Shown: one piece after another, positions 9,301-17,561 of the stretch
Numbering within the stretch: position 1 is the first letter of the stretch
Layout of the letters: each line of letters starts with the position of its first letter
Assembly (NCBI GenBank): GCA_944376745.1
Contig: CALWDR010000190.1
Location: 1-50,095, forward strand
DNA: 50,095 nucleotides
From: an uncultured Lachnospiraceae bacterium
GTDB taxonomy: Bacteria; Bacillota; Clostridia; Lachnospirales; Lachnospiraceae
Reading direction: 5' to 3'
Made by a program: the position numbers and the translations under genes
The notes under the pieces: model-generated
What the model saw: the letters and a program-made list of their open reading frames with translations, nothing else
The model's database searches: none
What the model was told of the DNA's origin: nothing

Positions 9301-11084
9301 CTCTCTTCCCCCTCATTCTTCGCGTTTGTGCATTGAAGACGTAAATTTTCCGTGCTGTCCATCAGTCCCAGCACCATAGTCCGGTGCAGCTCGTAATTTC
9401 CCTGACATACCAGAAGCTCCCTTTTTGCATTTTCAAGCTGTTCTCTCAGGGAAGCGCATATTTCTTTCTCCCAATCGTCATCCACTGTGATACTCTGCTC
9501 CAGTACCCGAAGGGCATTCTGAACAAAAGCACGGCAGGGCTCCCAGACAGCTTCCACGGATTGGAAAAGAACAGGTTCGATATAGGCGATGACATTGCAG
9601 TGCTCCAGCCGCGGTACTCTTGGAAGCAGCTCATCCGTGAACTGGAAGGGGTCCCTCTTCATCCGGCCAATTTCCGCCTCCGCCTGCACCTGCCAATGCG
9701 AAGGCTCTGCCAATGTGATCTCTCCGGCCACCAGAGGCCCTACGGTATCGCAAAACGCCTGCCGCCGGCGCGCAAGGGCCTCAAGCGCTGTCAAGACCAG
9801 CTGCTCTACCCTGTCATCCAACTGAGCCGTTCGGGCTTCTCCCTGCTGAATGCTTTTCTCTGCAGCCCGTCCGATGGCCTGGCGGATCAGATCCGGGTTG
9901 TTTTGCCGCACTGCGTACAGCTCACTGCAAAAAGGCGCCTTCAGCTTCCAGTTTTCCTCTCGAACCTCTTCCAGCAATTCTTCCAGACTGTCCTCAAGCT
10001 TTCTGGTCTGTTCATTCAGGCATGGCATTTGCTCCTCATAGTACGTTTTCGTCAGGGATAGGGCATTCTCTAATCCGGAAATCCTGCCCTCGATCACATC
10101 GAATTTTTCCCGGTAAATCCGGTCAAAGCCCTCCGCAGCCCTGTGGATCACCGCCGTCACGCGCTCCACCACATGAATGCTCTGCCCGGCGGTCAGAAGC
10201 TTGTAGAGCTCCTCCTTGAAAAATGGAAAACAGCTGCTGGCCAGCAGCTTGCGGTTGCCTGTCACGAAGGATTGCAGTGCCTGATAGGAGGACACCGCAA
10301 AGAGCTTGAAGCGATCCTGTAAAATGCGCTGGGCTTTCCTTTGGATCTCCTCCCGGTCTCCGTAGCGCTTTTCCACCTCCGCCATTGTCATCTGCTGAAT
10401 CCGTTTACGGATATTTTCAAGTAACCTTGGCAGGTCTTCCTCATCCACCTGGTCGATAAAGGTCACCACAAAAATAATATCTGAAATGGTCTCCCGGGCG
10501 ATCAGCTCCGTCACAAAGCCCTTTTCCACCTCGCTGAAGGGGGACAGGGCAGAGACCGCCACGATAACCGCGTCTATCTCTTGCAGAAGGGTCAGGGTGA
10601 TGCCGGTCATGCTCTCGTCATCGTTAAGTCCCGGCGTATCGATGATATCGATATGGTTCTGGCAGATGACCGTGGGATAAGAGACCACGGCCTCCCGGAT
10701 GCGCAGGGCCCGCGCCTCCAGCTCTTCCGTGCGTTTCGTCACATAATTCTGTAATTCTTCGATGGGAACCGTCTCCATACTGCCGTCCTTATAGCAGATG
10801 GCCACCTGAGGCTCCGTCCCAAAGGTGATCCGGTTGATCGTGGCCGTGGTTGGCGTCACATCAGCGGGCAGGACCTTCAGCCCCAGCATGGCGTTGATGA
10901 GGCTGGATTTGCCCCTGCGGAACTCTCCCACCACCGCCACATGATATTTCTTCGACTTGATCAGCTCCGCGCAGTTGATCAGTTCCCGGATAATGTCGTC
11001 CTCCCGCTTATAGTAGGACAGGATATTTTTCATCTGGATCAGGTTTCCATATAACTCGAATTCAATGTCTTTGAAATCCATCAT
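9297..11084 (-). CDS. Dynamin-like GTPase (first gene of the operon)
   Basis: 595 residues. P-loop GEFRRGKSS (53-61), switch I PTTATINRITFG, DTPGLND (149-155) and TFID (208-211) at the G4 position. The rest is mostly helical, with predicted coiled coils at about 300-400 and 520-580, and no obvious long hydrophobic paddle, unlike the sister protein encoded by the next dynamin gene. GGAGG lies about ten bases before the ATG. It opens the run dynamin, zinc-ribbon, dynamin, M48, dynamin. I did not find a convincing promoter in the 62 bases upstream, so transcription may begin before the neighbouring AAA-ATPase gene. Confidence 0.88.
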   Translation of the reverse strand: MMDFKDIEFELYGNLIQMKNILSYYKREDDIIRELINCAELIKSKKYHVAVVGEFRRGKSSLINAMLGLKVLPADVTPTTATINRITFGTEPQVAICYKDGSMETVPIEELQNYVTKRTEELEARALRIREAVVSYPTVICQNHIDIIDTPGLNDDESMTGITLTLLQEIDAVIVAVSALSPFSEVEKGFVTELIARETISDIIFVVTFIDQVDEEDLPRLLENIRKRIQQMTMAEVEKRYGDREEIQRKAQRILQDRFKLFAVSSYQALQSFVTGNRKLLASSCFPFFKEELYKLLTAGQSIHVVERVTAVIHRAAEGFDRIYREKFDVIEGRISGLENALSLTKTYYEEQMPCLNEQTRKLEDSLEELLEEVREENWKLKAPFCSELYAVRQNNPDLIRQAIGRAAEKSIQQGEARTAQLDDRVEQLVLTALEALARRRQAFCDTVGPLVAGEITLAEPSHWQVQAEAEIGRMKRDPFQFTDELLPRVPRLEHCNVIAYIEPVLFQSVEAVWEPCRAFVQNALRVLEQSITVDDDWEKEICASLREQLENAKRELLVCQGNYELHRTMVLGLMDSTENLRLQCTNAKNEGEER

Positions 11085-11146
11085 GACCAGCTTTCCTCCA
11101 GTAAAAATGTATTCTGTCTGTCAAGAAGCAGACGCTTCTCCTTCGT

Positions 11147-12886
11147 TCATTTGCCCAGCACGACCCTGCACTGCTTCTTGTGGCAGGCAATTCCATATTT
11201 AAGAATCGTAACCATTCCAGCGTTACGAAGCGACTCTTCATACCGTTTTTTTTCTATCTGCTCCAGCGCCTCTCTGCACGCCGCCTCCAGATTGGAATCC
11301 TCCGAGTATTTTACCTCTATAATGATGCCGATCTCTTCCTCGTCGATCTCCACCAAAATATCGCTGTATCCTTCTCCTGTTTCCTTGTTGGAGGACAGAA
11401 TCCAGTTGTCTTTGTAGCTGAGCAGGCCGAGAAGGATTCCGTGGTAAAAGCAGACACTTGGGTTTGGTTCTTTCAAACCCTTAGTGGTCGCTTTCCCTGT
11501 GGGCAAGGATTCCTTTCTATCCGTTCTCACGGCGGTATCTCTGATACTGATGGTCTTCCTAAGATACGCATGAAATAATTCCTCTACTCTCGCCCCATTG
11601 CCTTCACGAAAAGCTTCGCAGAACGCGTTTAATGTCATACCATCCTGGCGCGCAGTATTCTGAAACCATTCCAAGATCTGTGTCTCAAAGATGTTTCGGA
11701 TTTCGATATTCGGGATTACCAGAGCAAACGTTCTTCTCTCCGGTTTTTCCCGTGTAGTCAGATACCCTGTGGTAAACAGTATGCTCCACAGATTATCAAT
11801 GGAATCGTATAGTTCCTTATAGGTCAATTCCTGCCGGATCATCTTCTCCACGGCATTTCCGGCCATAAGCTGTTCAATTTCCCGTCTGGTTGTGCCTTTT
11901 GCCATTTCGATAAAGTGCCTGATAATATCGTTTCCGCTGGTATTCGACCAATATGCTTCCGGCTGCGCCTCAGGATCAACACGAAGCTTATTGCAGTAGC
12001 AGATCACATCCCAGGGACAATATACATTTACATTTCCAAAACGGTATCCATCGTACCATTCTTTTACAACCCCATAAGCTGCGGTCAGACCATAGTAATC
12101 CAGCAATTCCCGCACTTCATCATCCGTAAAGCCAAAGTATTCATCAAATTCCACATTTGTAATGGATAAAATTTTAGGATTATTCAGGCCCGTAAAAATG
12201 CTTTCCTTTGACACACGTAAGCATCCGGTCAGCACAGCGAACTGGAGGCTGTCATTGCTCTTTAAAGCCTGTCCGAACAGATTCCGGATCAAATTCACCA
12301 TCTCATCATAATAGCCGGCCTGCATGGCTTTATCAAGAGGAACATCATACTCGTCAATGAGAATGATCACTTCTTTTCCATAATGTGTTCTAAGCAGTTC
12401 CGATAAAATCCGCAGGCTGCTGGCGAGTGTCGCATCATCCATATCAGCCCGCAATAAAGAAATAAAGGCTTCTTTATCATATTTGGTAAGTGCGGCGCTG
12501 TCCAAAAGAAACTGCATACGCCTGGCTTCCTCATTTATAAGCTGGACTGCCATACCCCTGGCAGTTTCAAAACGGGCGCCATTTACCCCCTTCATGCTGA
12601 TATATATCACCGGAAATTTTCCAAGATAAGTCTCGCATAAAGCGCGCTCTTTGGAAATCTGCAAGCCTTCAAACAAGGTACTGTCACAGCCAATCTCAAA
12701 AAAGCTTTTCAGCATACTCATATTCAGAGATTTTCCGAATCGTCTTGGGCGGGTAAACAGATTTACTTCCCCCCAGTTCTGTAATAAATCCTTTATCAAT
12801 CCCGTCTTGTCGATATAGTAGAATCCTTCTGTCCGAATTTTTTCAAAATTTTCGATTCCGATTGGAAGTTTTTTTTTCATCTCCAT
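11147..12886 (-). CDS. AAA-ATPase-like protein with C-terminal PD-(D/E)XK domain
   Basis: 579 residues from the ATG at 12886 (sequence MEMKKKLPIG). The N-terminal half is the AAA-ATPase-like domain seen in many Clostridia and Bacteroidetes: IDKTGLIKDLL, the P-loop variant RPRRFGKS and Walker B VIILIDEYD. The C-terminal domain has a PD-(D/E)XK nuclease pattern, GYSDILVEI with IIIEVKYSED. These two-domain proteins are widespread in accessory regions and their function is not established. An AAGGAG site lies 12 bases before the chosen start; an upstream in-frame ATG adds 20 poorly conserved residues. Compare the truncated relative at 26,233-27,591. Confidence 0.85.
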   Translation of the reverse strand: MEMKKKLPIGIENFEKIRTEGFYYIDKTGLIKDLLQNWGEVNLFTRPRRFGKSLNMSMLKSFFEIGCDSTLFEGLQISKERALCETYLGKFPVIYISMKGVNGARFETARGMAVQLINEEARRMQFLLDSAALTKYDKEAFISLLRADMDDATLASSLRILSELLRTHYGKEVIILIDEYDVPLDKAMQAGYYDEMVNLIRNLFGQALKSNDSLQFAVLTGCLRVSKESIFTGLNNPKILSITNVEFDEYFGFTDDEVRELLDYYGLTAAYGVVKEWYDGYRFGNVNVYCPWDVICYCNKLRVDPEAQPEAYWSNTSGNDIIRHFIEMAKGTTRREIEQLMAGNAVEKMIRQELTYKELYDSIDNLWSILFTTGYLTTREKPERRTFALVIPNIEIRNIFETQILEWFQNTARQDGMTLNAFCEAFREGNGARVEELFHAYLRKTISIRDTAVRTDRKESLPTGKATTKGLKEPNPSVCFYHGILLGLLSYKDNWILSSNKETGEGYSDILVEIDEEEIGIIIEVKYSEDSNLEAACREALEQIEKKRYEESLRNAGMVTILKYGIACHKKQCRVVLGK

Positions 12887-13116
12887 GAATGCAGCACGCT
12901 CCTTCCAAAAGCTATCCCTCCATTGAGAAGCTGGTCTCAGATTCACGTTCAGACAGCCTTCTCTCTGTTTTTAAGAGTAACATATTAGAAAGGGATTGGC
13001 AAGGAAAAAAGCTGGCCATTGCTTACTCTATTCTCACCAGCTTAGCAAAATCGTGGTACAATAATTTTTTTGAAAAATTTCTCTGTTTCATTTAGTATTC
13101 GCCGCTAAAACCGTAG
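12887..13116. other. AT-rich spacer before the truncated sigma factor
   Basis: No open frame, RNA gene or strong promoter is evident here. A TACAAT hexamer near 13,056 could serve as a -10 box for plus-strand transcription but has no good -35 partner. The missing N-terminal coding part of the downstream sigma factor is not visible in any frame. Confidence 0.5.
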
Positions 13117-13566
13117 TATATAGTTGAAGCCGGAAAGGAGGAATATGTCAATGACGCTTACTTAGGCGCATGGAACGCCATTCCCCCAGCAAAGCCGAGC
13201 CCTTTGTTGGCCTATATCGTCAAAATCGTTCGGAATCTTTCACTTAAAATTTACTGGCAAAAGGAAGCAGCCAAGCGAAACAGCAGCTGCACGGTTGCCA
13301 TGCAGGAGATCGAAGACTGTATCGCAGACCGGAAGACCATTGAAGATGAAGTAGGGGCCAGGGAGTTAGCCCGTGTCATTGAAAGGTTTTTGGACACGCT
13401 GACCAAAAAAGAACGCGTCATCTTTATGCGCCGCTATGCGTACATGGATACCTATGCAGACATCGCAAGGCGGATGGGAATATCTGAGAAAAATGTATCT
13501 GTCCGGCTTACCCTGATCCGTCAGAAGATGAAAAAATATTTAATGGAAAGAGAGGTATTTATATGA
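13117..13566 (+). pseudogene. Sigma-70-family RNA polymerase sigma factor, 5'-truncated
   Basis: The frame is open from the stop codon at 13114-13116. It reads EEYVNDAYLGAWNAIPP and then IVKIVRNLSLKIY, which is conserved region 2 of a Clostridial ECF-like sigma factor. Region 4 follows intact (LTKKERVIFMRRY, then DIARRMGISEKNVSVRL). Related proteins begin about 50 residues earlier with the first helices of region 2; those codons are absent and no ATG opens this frame before 13204. The gene is therefore probably inactivated at its 5' end, or starts at an unusual codon. Its stop overlaps the next gene by four bases (ATGA), as expected for a sigma/anti-sigma pair. Confidence 0.75.
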
Positions 13567-14627
13567 ACACGAAATTGTTTTCCGAAGCGATGAATGAAGT
13601 CGGCGATCGCTACTACGAGGAAGCGGAACATTACAGGTACCAAAAGCATAGGTTGGTAAAGTTCACATCCTTAGCCGCCTGCGCAGCCATTATTTTCACA
13701 GTGTCAGTTTCATTTTTGTGGAAACAGCTTCCGGGACAGCCCAAACCACAGCCAGAGGTCGATCCTCCAATGGCGGAATCCCCGGATGACAGTTTAAATG
13801 CAACTGAAAACCCGGATGACAGTTTAGATGCAGCTGAAAATCCCAATGGCAGTTCCGAGAATCCTAAAGAGGCAGCCAGGATTCCCATCAATGAAATTGA
13901 CGCGCCCAAGGCTGTGACTAGTAATATTGCGCTTATGGTGGACGACTATGTTCCTATGACTTATGAAAAACTTTTAACATATTTTGACGTATCTCTCCCG
14001 ATCACGGAAACGCTTCCCTATCTTACGCTTCAAAGCGATGATTTTGGAATCTACCAGTCCGAGGAGGGCGATATTTATTTTGATGGGAATACGGTTGTAT
14101 TTGAAAGTTCAGACAGAACCCAGAGCATGCGCATAGTCCTTGCAAAAGTGTTTCAACACACCTATGATCTTTTTGATCTGAACGAGGAAGAGCTCAGATT
14201 TGCGGATATAAACGGCAGGGAATTAGCCATTTTCCACTACACAGAAAACGACGGAGCAGACTGCTATTATACGGAATTCCTGCAAGAGGATGTTGCCTTT
14301 TTGGTTGATTCTCAAAATATTCCTGTGGAGGATTATGTGGGATTTCTGCAATCCCTGGTCCATAAAACACAGCAAGATGCAGAAGCTAATAAGACTGTTG
14401 CAGGTGAAATCACTGTGGTTGACCCATACGCGAATCATATAGGGATTCTTTTGGATGAGGAGAAAGCCTCGAAATATAGCCGCGTATATGGGATTGACCT
14501 GCCGGATGGACAATCTGCGGAAGAATATTCACCCGGGGACCGCGTAGAGGTGACATATATAGGAGAACCTGCAACAATCGGTACGATATGGGCAGAACAG
14601 CTTGTTGCTATTCAATTACTTCCATAA
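13563..14627 (+). CDS. Sigma-linked single-pass membrane protein, putative anti-sigma factor
   Basis: 354 residues. A short cytoplasmic N-terminus (MNTKLFSEAMNEVGDRYYEE) precedes one transmembrane helix at about 36-54, then a proline-, Asp- and Asn-rich linker with imperfect 10-residue repeats (NPDDSLDAAE type), and a large extracellular domain. This arrangement, plus ATGA overlap with the upstream sigma gene, is typical of anti-sigma or signal-sensing partners. I recognise no catalytic motif in the extracellular part. Its stop lies one base from the stop of the convergent cobU-like gene. If the sigma factor is dead, this gene may be a relic that still has an intact frame. Confidence 0.7.
   Translation: MNTKLFSEAMNEVGDRYYEEAEHYRYQKHRLVKFTSLAACAAIIFTVSVSFLWKQLPGQPKPQPEVDPPMAESPDDSLNATENPDDSLDAAENPNGSSENPKEAARIPINEIDAPKAVTSNIALMVDDYVPMTYEKLLTYFDVSLPITETLPYLTLQSDDFGIYQSEEGDIYFDGNTVVFESSDRTQSMRIVLAKVFQHTYDLFDLNEEELRFADINGRELAIFHYTENDGADCYYTEFLQEDVAFLVDSQNIPVEDYVGFLQSLVHKTQQDAEANKTVAGEITVVDPYANHIGILLDEEKASKYSRVYGIDLPDGQSAEEYSPGDRVEVTYIGEPATIGTIWAEQLVAIQLLP
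13781..13863. repeat. 30-bp in-frame tandem repeat in the sigma-linked protein
   Basis: About 2.7 copies of a 30-bp unit starting at 13781, 13811 and about 13841, coding for imperfect repeats of PDDSLNATEN in the extracytoplasmic linker. Confidence 0.85.
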
Positions 14628-14628
14628 C

Positions 14629-14970
14629 CTACTTCAACACCGTCGGAATCCCGCACACCATGCGCACCACGGACTCCGCCTCCTTTGCCAGCAGGATACA
14701 GAGACGCCCGGCGGCCTCCCTGGCCTTCCGGTCCGGGCGGTTGGCGGGGATGACGCCGCTTCCAACCTCGTTGCAGATGACCACCTCTTTCTTCAGGAGA
14801 GGCTCCAAAAGCTCTCCCGCATGCTCCCAGTCCCTGGCTGCCAGCCGCTCCAGGTGGTAAAGGACCGGGCGGTCATCTAAGACGGCGTCCGCCATCTGCT
14901 CTCTGGAATACCCCAGTCCTTCCGCATAGGTCCGTTTTCCCGCGGCCTCGCCGCCGATAATTAAAATCAT
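14629..14970 (-). CDS. Short, degenerate CobU-like protein
   Basis: 113 residues resembling adenosylcobinamide kinase/guanylyltransferase in outline: a P-loop-like start GGEAAGKRT, the VVICNEVGSG strand that matches VVITNEVGAE of the full CobU next door, and the same ending MVCGIPTVLK. It is about 60 residues shorter than CobU, has Arg where the P-loop needs Ser or Thr after the Lys, and lacks the RHR guanylylation segment. It is the last gene of the corrinoid operon, 85 bases after cobU. It may be a regulatory or structural paralogue, or a decaying copy. Confidence 0.65.
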   Translation of the reverse strand: MILIIGGEAAGKRTYAEGLGYSREQMADAVLDDRPVLYHLERLAARDWEHAGELLEPLLKKEVVICNEVGSGVIPANRPDRKAREAAGRLCILLAKEAESVVRMVCGIPTVLK

Positions 14971-15055
14971 ATTGCGTCCTCCTACTCATTTCCCGCTGTC
15001 CGGGAGTTTAGATTGCCTCAGGCAGCGCAGTTACCTGAACTGCCGCGAGGGTTTC

Positions 15056-15586
15056 CTATGGCTCTGGCAGTTCGCCCTTCAATACAAGGGGTATCCCGCA
15101 GACCAGCTCCAGCACCGTGTCGGCCTCCCGGGCCAGGGCCCGGTTGATGTTTTCTAAGACCCGCATGTATTCCTGGGTTCCGGCGTCGTAGACGGAACCG
15201 TCCTCCGCCCCCACCTCATTGGTGATGACCACCAGATACGCGCACTGCCTGCGCAGCGCCCGGACGCCGTCTAGGACCCGGTCATAAGGATCGGTCATCT
15301 CCCCCTCCTCGTCAAACATCTCGTTGGCGGTGAGATTGCAGATGCATTCCAGCAGGACGCAGCCCCGCTCCGGCAGAACCAGAGAAGCCAGATCCGTATA
15401 GCGCTCAATGGTCTCAAAGCCCTTTCCCCGGCGGAGCTTCCGGTGGCGGGCAACCTTCTCCGCGCCGTCCTCCCCGTAGGGCTTCATGGCCGCGATGTAA
15501 TAGCGGGGGCCGGGCTGCGCCACGCACAGCCGCTCCCCGTAAGAACTCTTCCCGCAGGCGGAGCCTCCGGTCAACAAAATCATCAT
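15056..15586 (-). CDS. cobU: Adenosylcobinamide kinase / adenosylcobinamide-phosphate guanylyltransferase
   Basis: CobU phosphorylates adenosylcobinamide and then attaches GMP, activating salvaged corrinoid for the lower-ligand step. The 176-residue protein has the P-loop GGSACGKSS at the N-terminus, the RHRKLRRGKGFETIE segment containing the His that carries GMP, and the ITNEVGAE strand. Its ATG overlaps the stop of the ABC ATPase gene by four bases, putting it in the B12-riboswitch operon. Length is normal for the family. Confidence 0.9.
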   Translation of the reverse strand: MMILLTGGSACGKSSYGERLCVAQPGPRYYIAAMKPYGEDGAEKVARHRKLRRGKGFETIERYTDLASLVLPERGCVLLECICNLTANEMFDEEGEMTDPYDRVLDGVRALRRQCAYLVVITNEVGAEDGSVYDAGTQEYMRVLENINRALAREADTVLELVCGIPLVLKGELPEP

Positions 15587-16437
15587 AAGGCACTCTCCTC
15601 TTTTCCGAAAACAGCAAACTCATCCGCAGCAGCCAAACCATCCGCAACAGCAGGATCGTCTGCCTGCTCTTCCCACTGGGACAGCATCTGCCGCATCCAG
15701 GCGGAAACATCCATCCGGTATACTTTATTCAGATTTGCGGCGCTTAAGACCTCCTTCGCGGTTCCCCTGGCCACGCAGCTCCCCTCGTCCAGCAAAACCG
15801 CGTGGGTGCCGAAGGCCTTGGCCAGGGAGAGGTCGTGGACCACAGACACCACCGCCCGGCCCGGGGTCTTCAGCCATTCCGTGATCAGGCCGAACACCTG
15901 CTTCTGGTAGATCAGGTCCAGGTGGTTGGTGGGCTCATCCAACAGCAGAAGCCGGGGCTCCTGGGCGAAGACCTGGGCCAGAAAGACCCGCTGCAGCTCG
16001 CCGCCGGACAGGGTCAAAACGGATTTTCCGCGAAGGGGCGTCATGCCCGTAAGGTCCATGGCCCGCTCTATGGCCGCCTCGTCCTCCCTCTCCCGTCTGC
16101 GTCCGGAGAGAAAGCCTGGAGAATAGGCATAGCGGCCCAGCCGCACCACCTCCTCCACCGTGAAGGAATATCCCACAAAATGGTTTTGGGCCAGCACGCC
16201 CACCATCCTGGCCCGCTCCGCGGGCTTTATCTGCTTCATGGAGCGGCCTTCTAATAAAATTTCTCCGGTATAGCCCACCCCCTGGGTGACGGCGTTTAAA
16301 GCCGTGGACTTTCCGGCCCCGTTGGGGCCGATGATCATCAGCCACTGGCCTTCCTGCACGGAGAAGCTCACATTTTTCAGGATGGACAGGTCTCCGTATC
16401 GGACGGATAGATTTTTTACTTCCAGCACGGCGCTCAC
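15583..16437 (-). CDS. btuD: Corrinoid ABC transporter ATP-binding protein
   Basis: 284 residues of FecCD-partner ABC ATPase type: Walker A GPNGAGKST, the Q-loop near VLAQNHFVG, signature LSGGE, Walker B LLLLDEPTNHLD and the switch His in VVHDLS. It would power import of cobalamin or cobinamide with the permease and lipoprotein encoded upstream. The GTG start overlaps the permease stop (GTGA). Siderophore importers look alike; the cobalamin riboswitch and the following cobU make corrinoid the likely substrate. Confidence 0.88.
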   Translation of the reverse strand: MSAVLEVKNLSVRYGDLSILKNVSFSVQEGQWLMIIGPNGAGKSTALNAVTQGVGYTGEILLEGRSMKQIKPAERARMVGVLAQNHFVGYSFTVEEVVRLGRYAYSPGFLSGRRREREDEAAIERAMDLTGMTPLRGKSVLTLSGGELQRVFLAQVFAQEPRLLLLDEPTNHLDLIYQKQVFGLITEWLKTPGRAVVSVVHDLSLAKAFGTHAVLLDEGSCVARGTAKEVLSAANLNKVYRMDVSAWMRQMLSQWEEQADDPAVADGLAAADEFAVFGKEESAL

Positions 16438-17462
16438 CTCTTTCTGGACTGGGAAAAAATAAACACAAAGACCACCGCTCCCACAAGGCTTGTCACCACG
16501 CCGATGGAGAGCTCCCGGGGATTTAGAAGCGTCCGCGCGATCAGATCCGCCAGCATGAGAAACACCGCGCCCCCGAACATGGCGGCGGGCAGGAGCCTCT
16601 TATGGTTGGGGCCCACCAGCATCCGCACCATATGGGGCGTCACCAGGCCCACAAAGCCGATGGTGCCGCCGATGGAGACGCATACGCCGATCAAAATGGA
16701 CACGGTGATCAGGATCACCAGCTTGGTCCGGCGGACGTTGACGCCGATATGCCGGGCGTTGTCCTCCCCCACGGCAAAGGCGTTGAGCTCCCGGGCATGG
16801 AAAAAGATCAGCCCGCCGCAGAGAAGCAGGGTGACGCCCAATAGCGCCGCGTCCGTATATCCGGTGCCCTGGAGGCTCCCCATGGTCCAGAAGGTGATAC
16901 TTTGAATCTTGTCAGTTGCAAAGGTAATGACGATATTCATGGCGCTGGACACAAACATGGAGTAGATCACGCCGATCAGGATGATGGTGTTGGTGGACAG
17001 GGAGTAATCCAGCTTGTAGGCCAGCCCCAGGATGATCATAAGGGATAAAAAGGCGAACAGGATGGCCATCACCGTGGTGGCTCCAAAGGGGATCTGGGGA
17101 AATACAACGCCGAAGGCAATGGCGATCACCGCGCCTAAGGCCGCGCCGGAGGACACCCCCAGGGTGGAGCCGTCCGCCAGCGGATTTTTCAGAAGTCCCT
17201 GCATGGCCGTTCCGGCCACGGAGAGGGCCGCGCCCGTCAGGGCCACGCAGAGCACCCGGGGGATACGGACCGGAATCAGGATGGAGGAGGCCAGGGCGTT
17301 GGTCTGAGCCTGCCCGAGAAATGCATTTTTCAGGACTGCCCCGATCTCCCCCAAGGGAATGTTGACGCTGCCGACGCAGACGCAGAGGCAGAACACCGCC
17401 GCCGTGACCGCAAAAAAGACCAGATATTCCCACAGATGAAATTTCTCAGTGCGTGTTCTCAT
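16434..17462 (-). CDS. btuC: Corrinoid ABC transporter permease (FecCD family)
   Basis: 342 residues with about ten hydrophobic helices and hallmark FecCD segments: RIPRVLCVALTGAALSVAG, the PLADGSTLGVSSGAALGA stretch and GFVGLVTPHMVR before the last helices. An upstream ATG at 17489 is in frame, but ATG 17462 has GGAGG six bases away and is the better start. A 44-bp tandem duplication lies right at the 5' end, so the ribosome-binding region is present twice. It is encoded between the binding-protein and ATPase genes. Confidence 0.9.
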   Translation of the reverse strand: MRTRTEKFHLWEYLVFFAVTAAVFCLCVCVGSVNIPLGEIGAVLKNAFLGQAQTNALASSILIPVRIPRVLCVALTGAALSVAGTAMQGLLKNPLADGSTLGVSSGAALGAVIAIAFGVVFPQIPFGATTVMAILFAFLSLMIILGLAYKLDYSLSTNTIILIGVIYSMFVSSAMNIVITFATDKIQSITFWTMGSLQGTGYTDAALLGVTLLLCGGLIFFHARELNAFAVGEDNARHIGVNVRRTKLVILITVSILIGVCVSIGGTIGFVGLVTPHMVRMLVGPNHKRLLPAAMFGGAVFLMLADLIARTLLNPRELSIGVVTSLVGAVVFVFIFSQSRKR

Positions 17463-17464
17463 TG

Positions 17465-17552
17465 CATACCTCCGAAGGGGCCGCCTCATTGTCGCAGTCA
17501 GCCCCTAACATACCTCCAAAGTGGCCGCCTCATTGTCACAGGCAGCCCCTAA
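17465..17552. repeat. 44-bp tandem duplication at the btuC 5' end
   Basis: 17465-17508 and 17509-17552 are adjacent copies differing at about four positions. On the minus strand each ends in a GGAGGTATG, so the duplication doubled the ribosome-binding region between the binding-protein gene and the permease gene. Confidence 0.9.
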
Positions 17553-17561
17553 ATGCCTTAT

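Noticed and set aside
12690..12760. Possible ABC or helicase P-loop in the AAA-ATPase gene at 11,147
   Set aside because: The RPRRFGKS motif and downstream DEYD belong to the AAA-ATPase-like family, not to a transporter or helicase.
15414..15710. Arg/Pro-rich open frames antisense or out of frame within btuD-cobU
   Set aside because: They are GC-rich shadows of well-supported genes without ribosome-binding sites.
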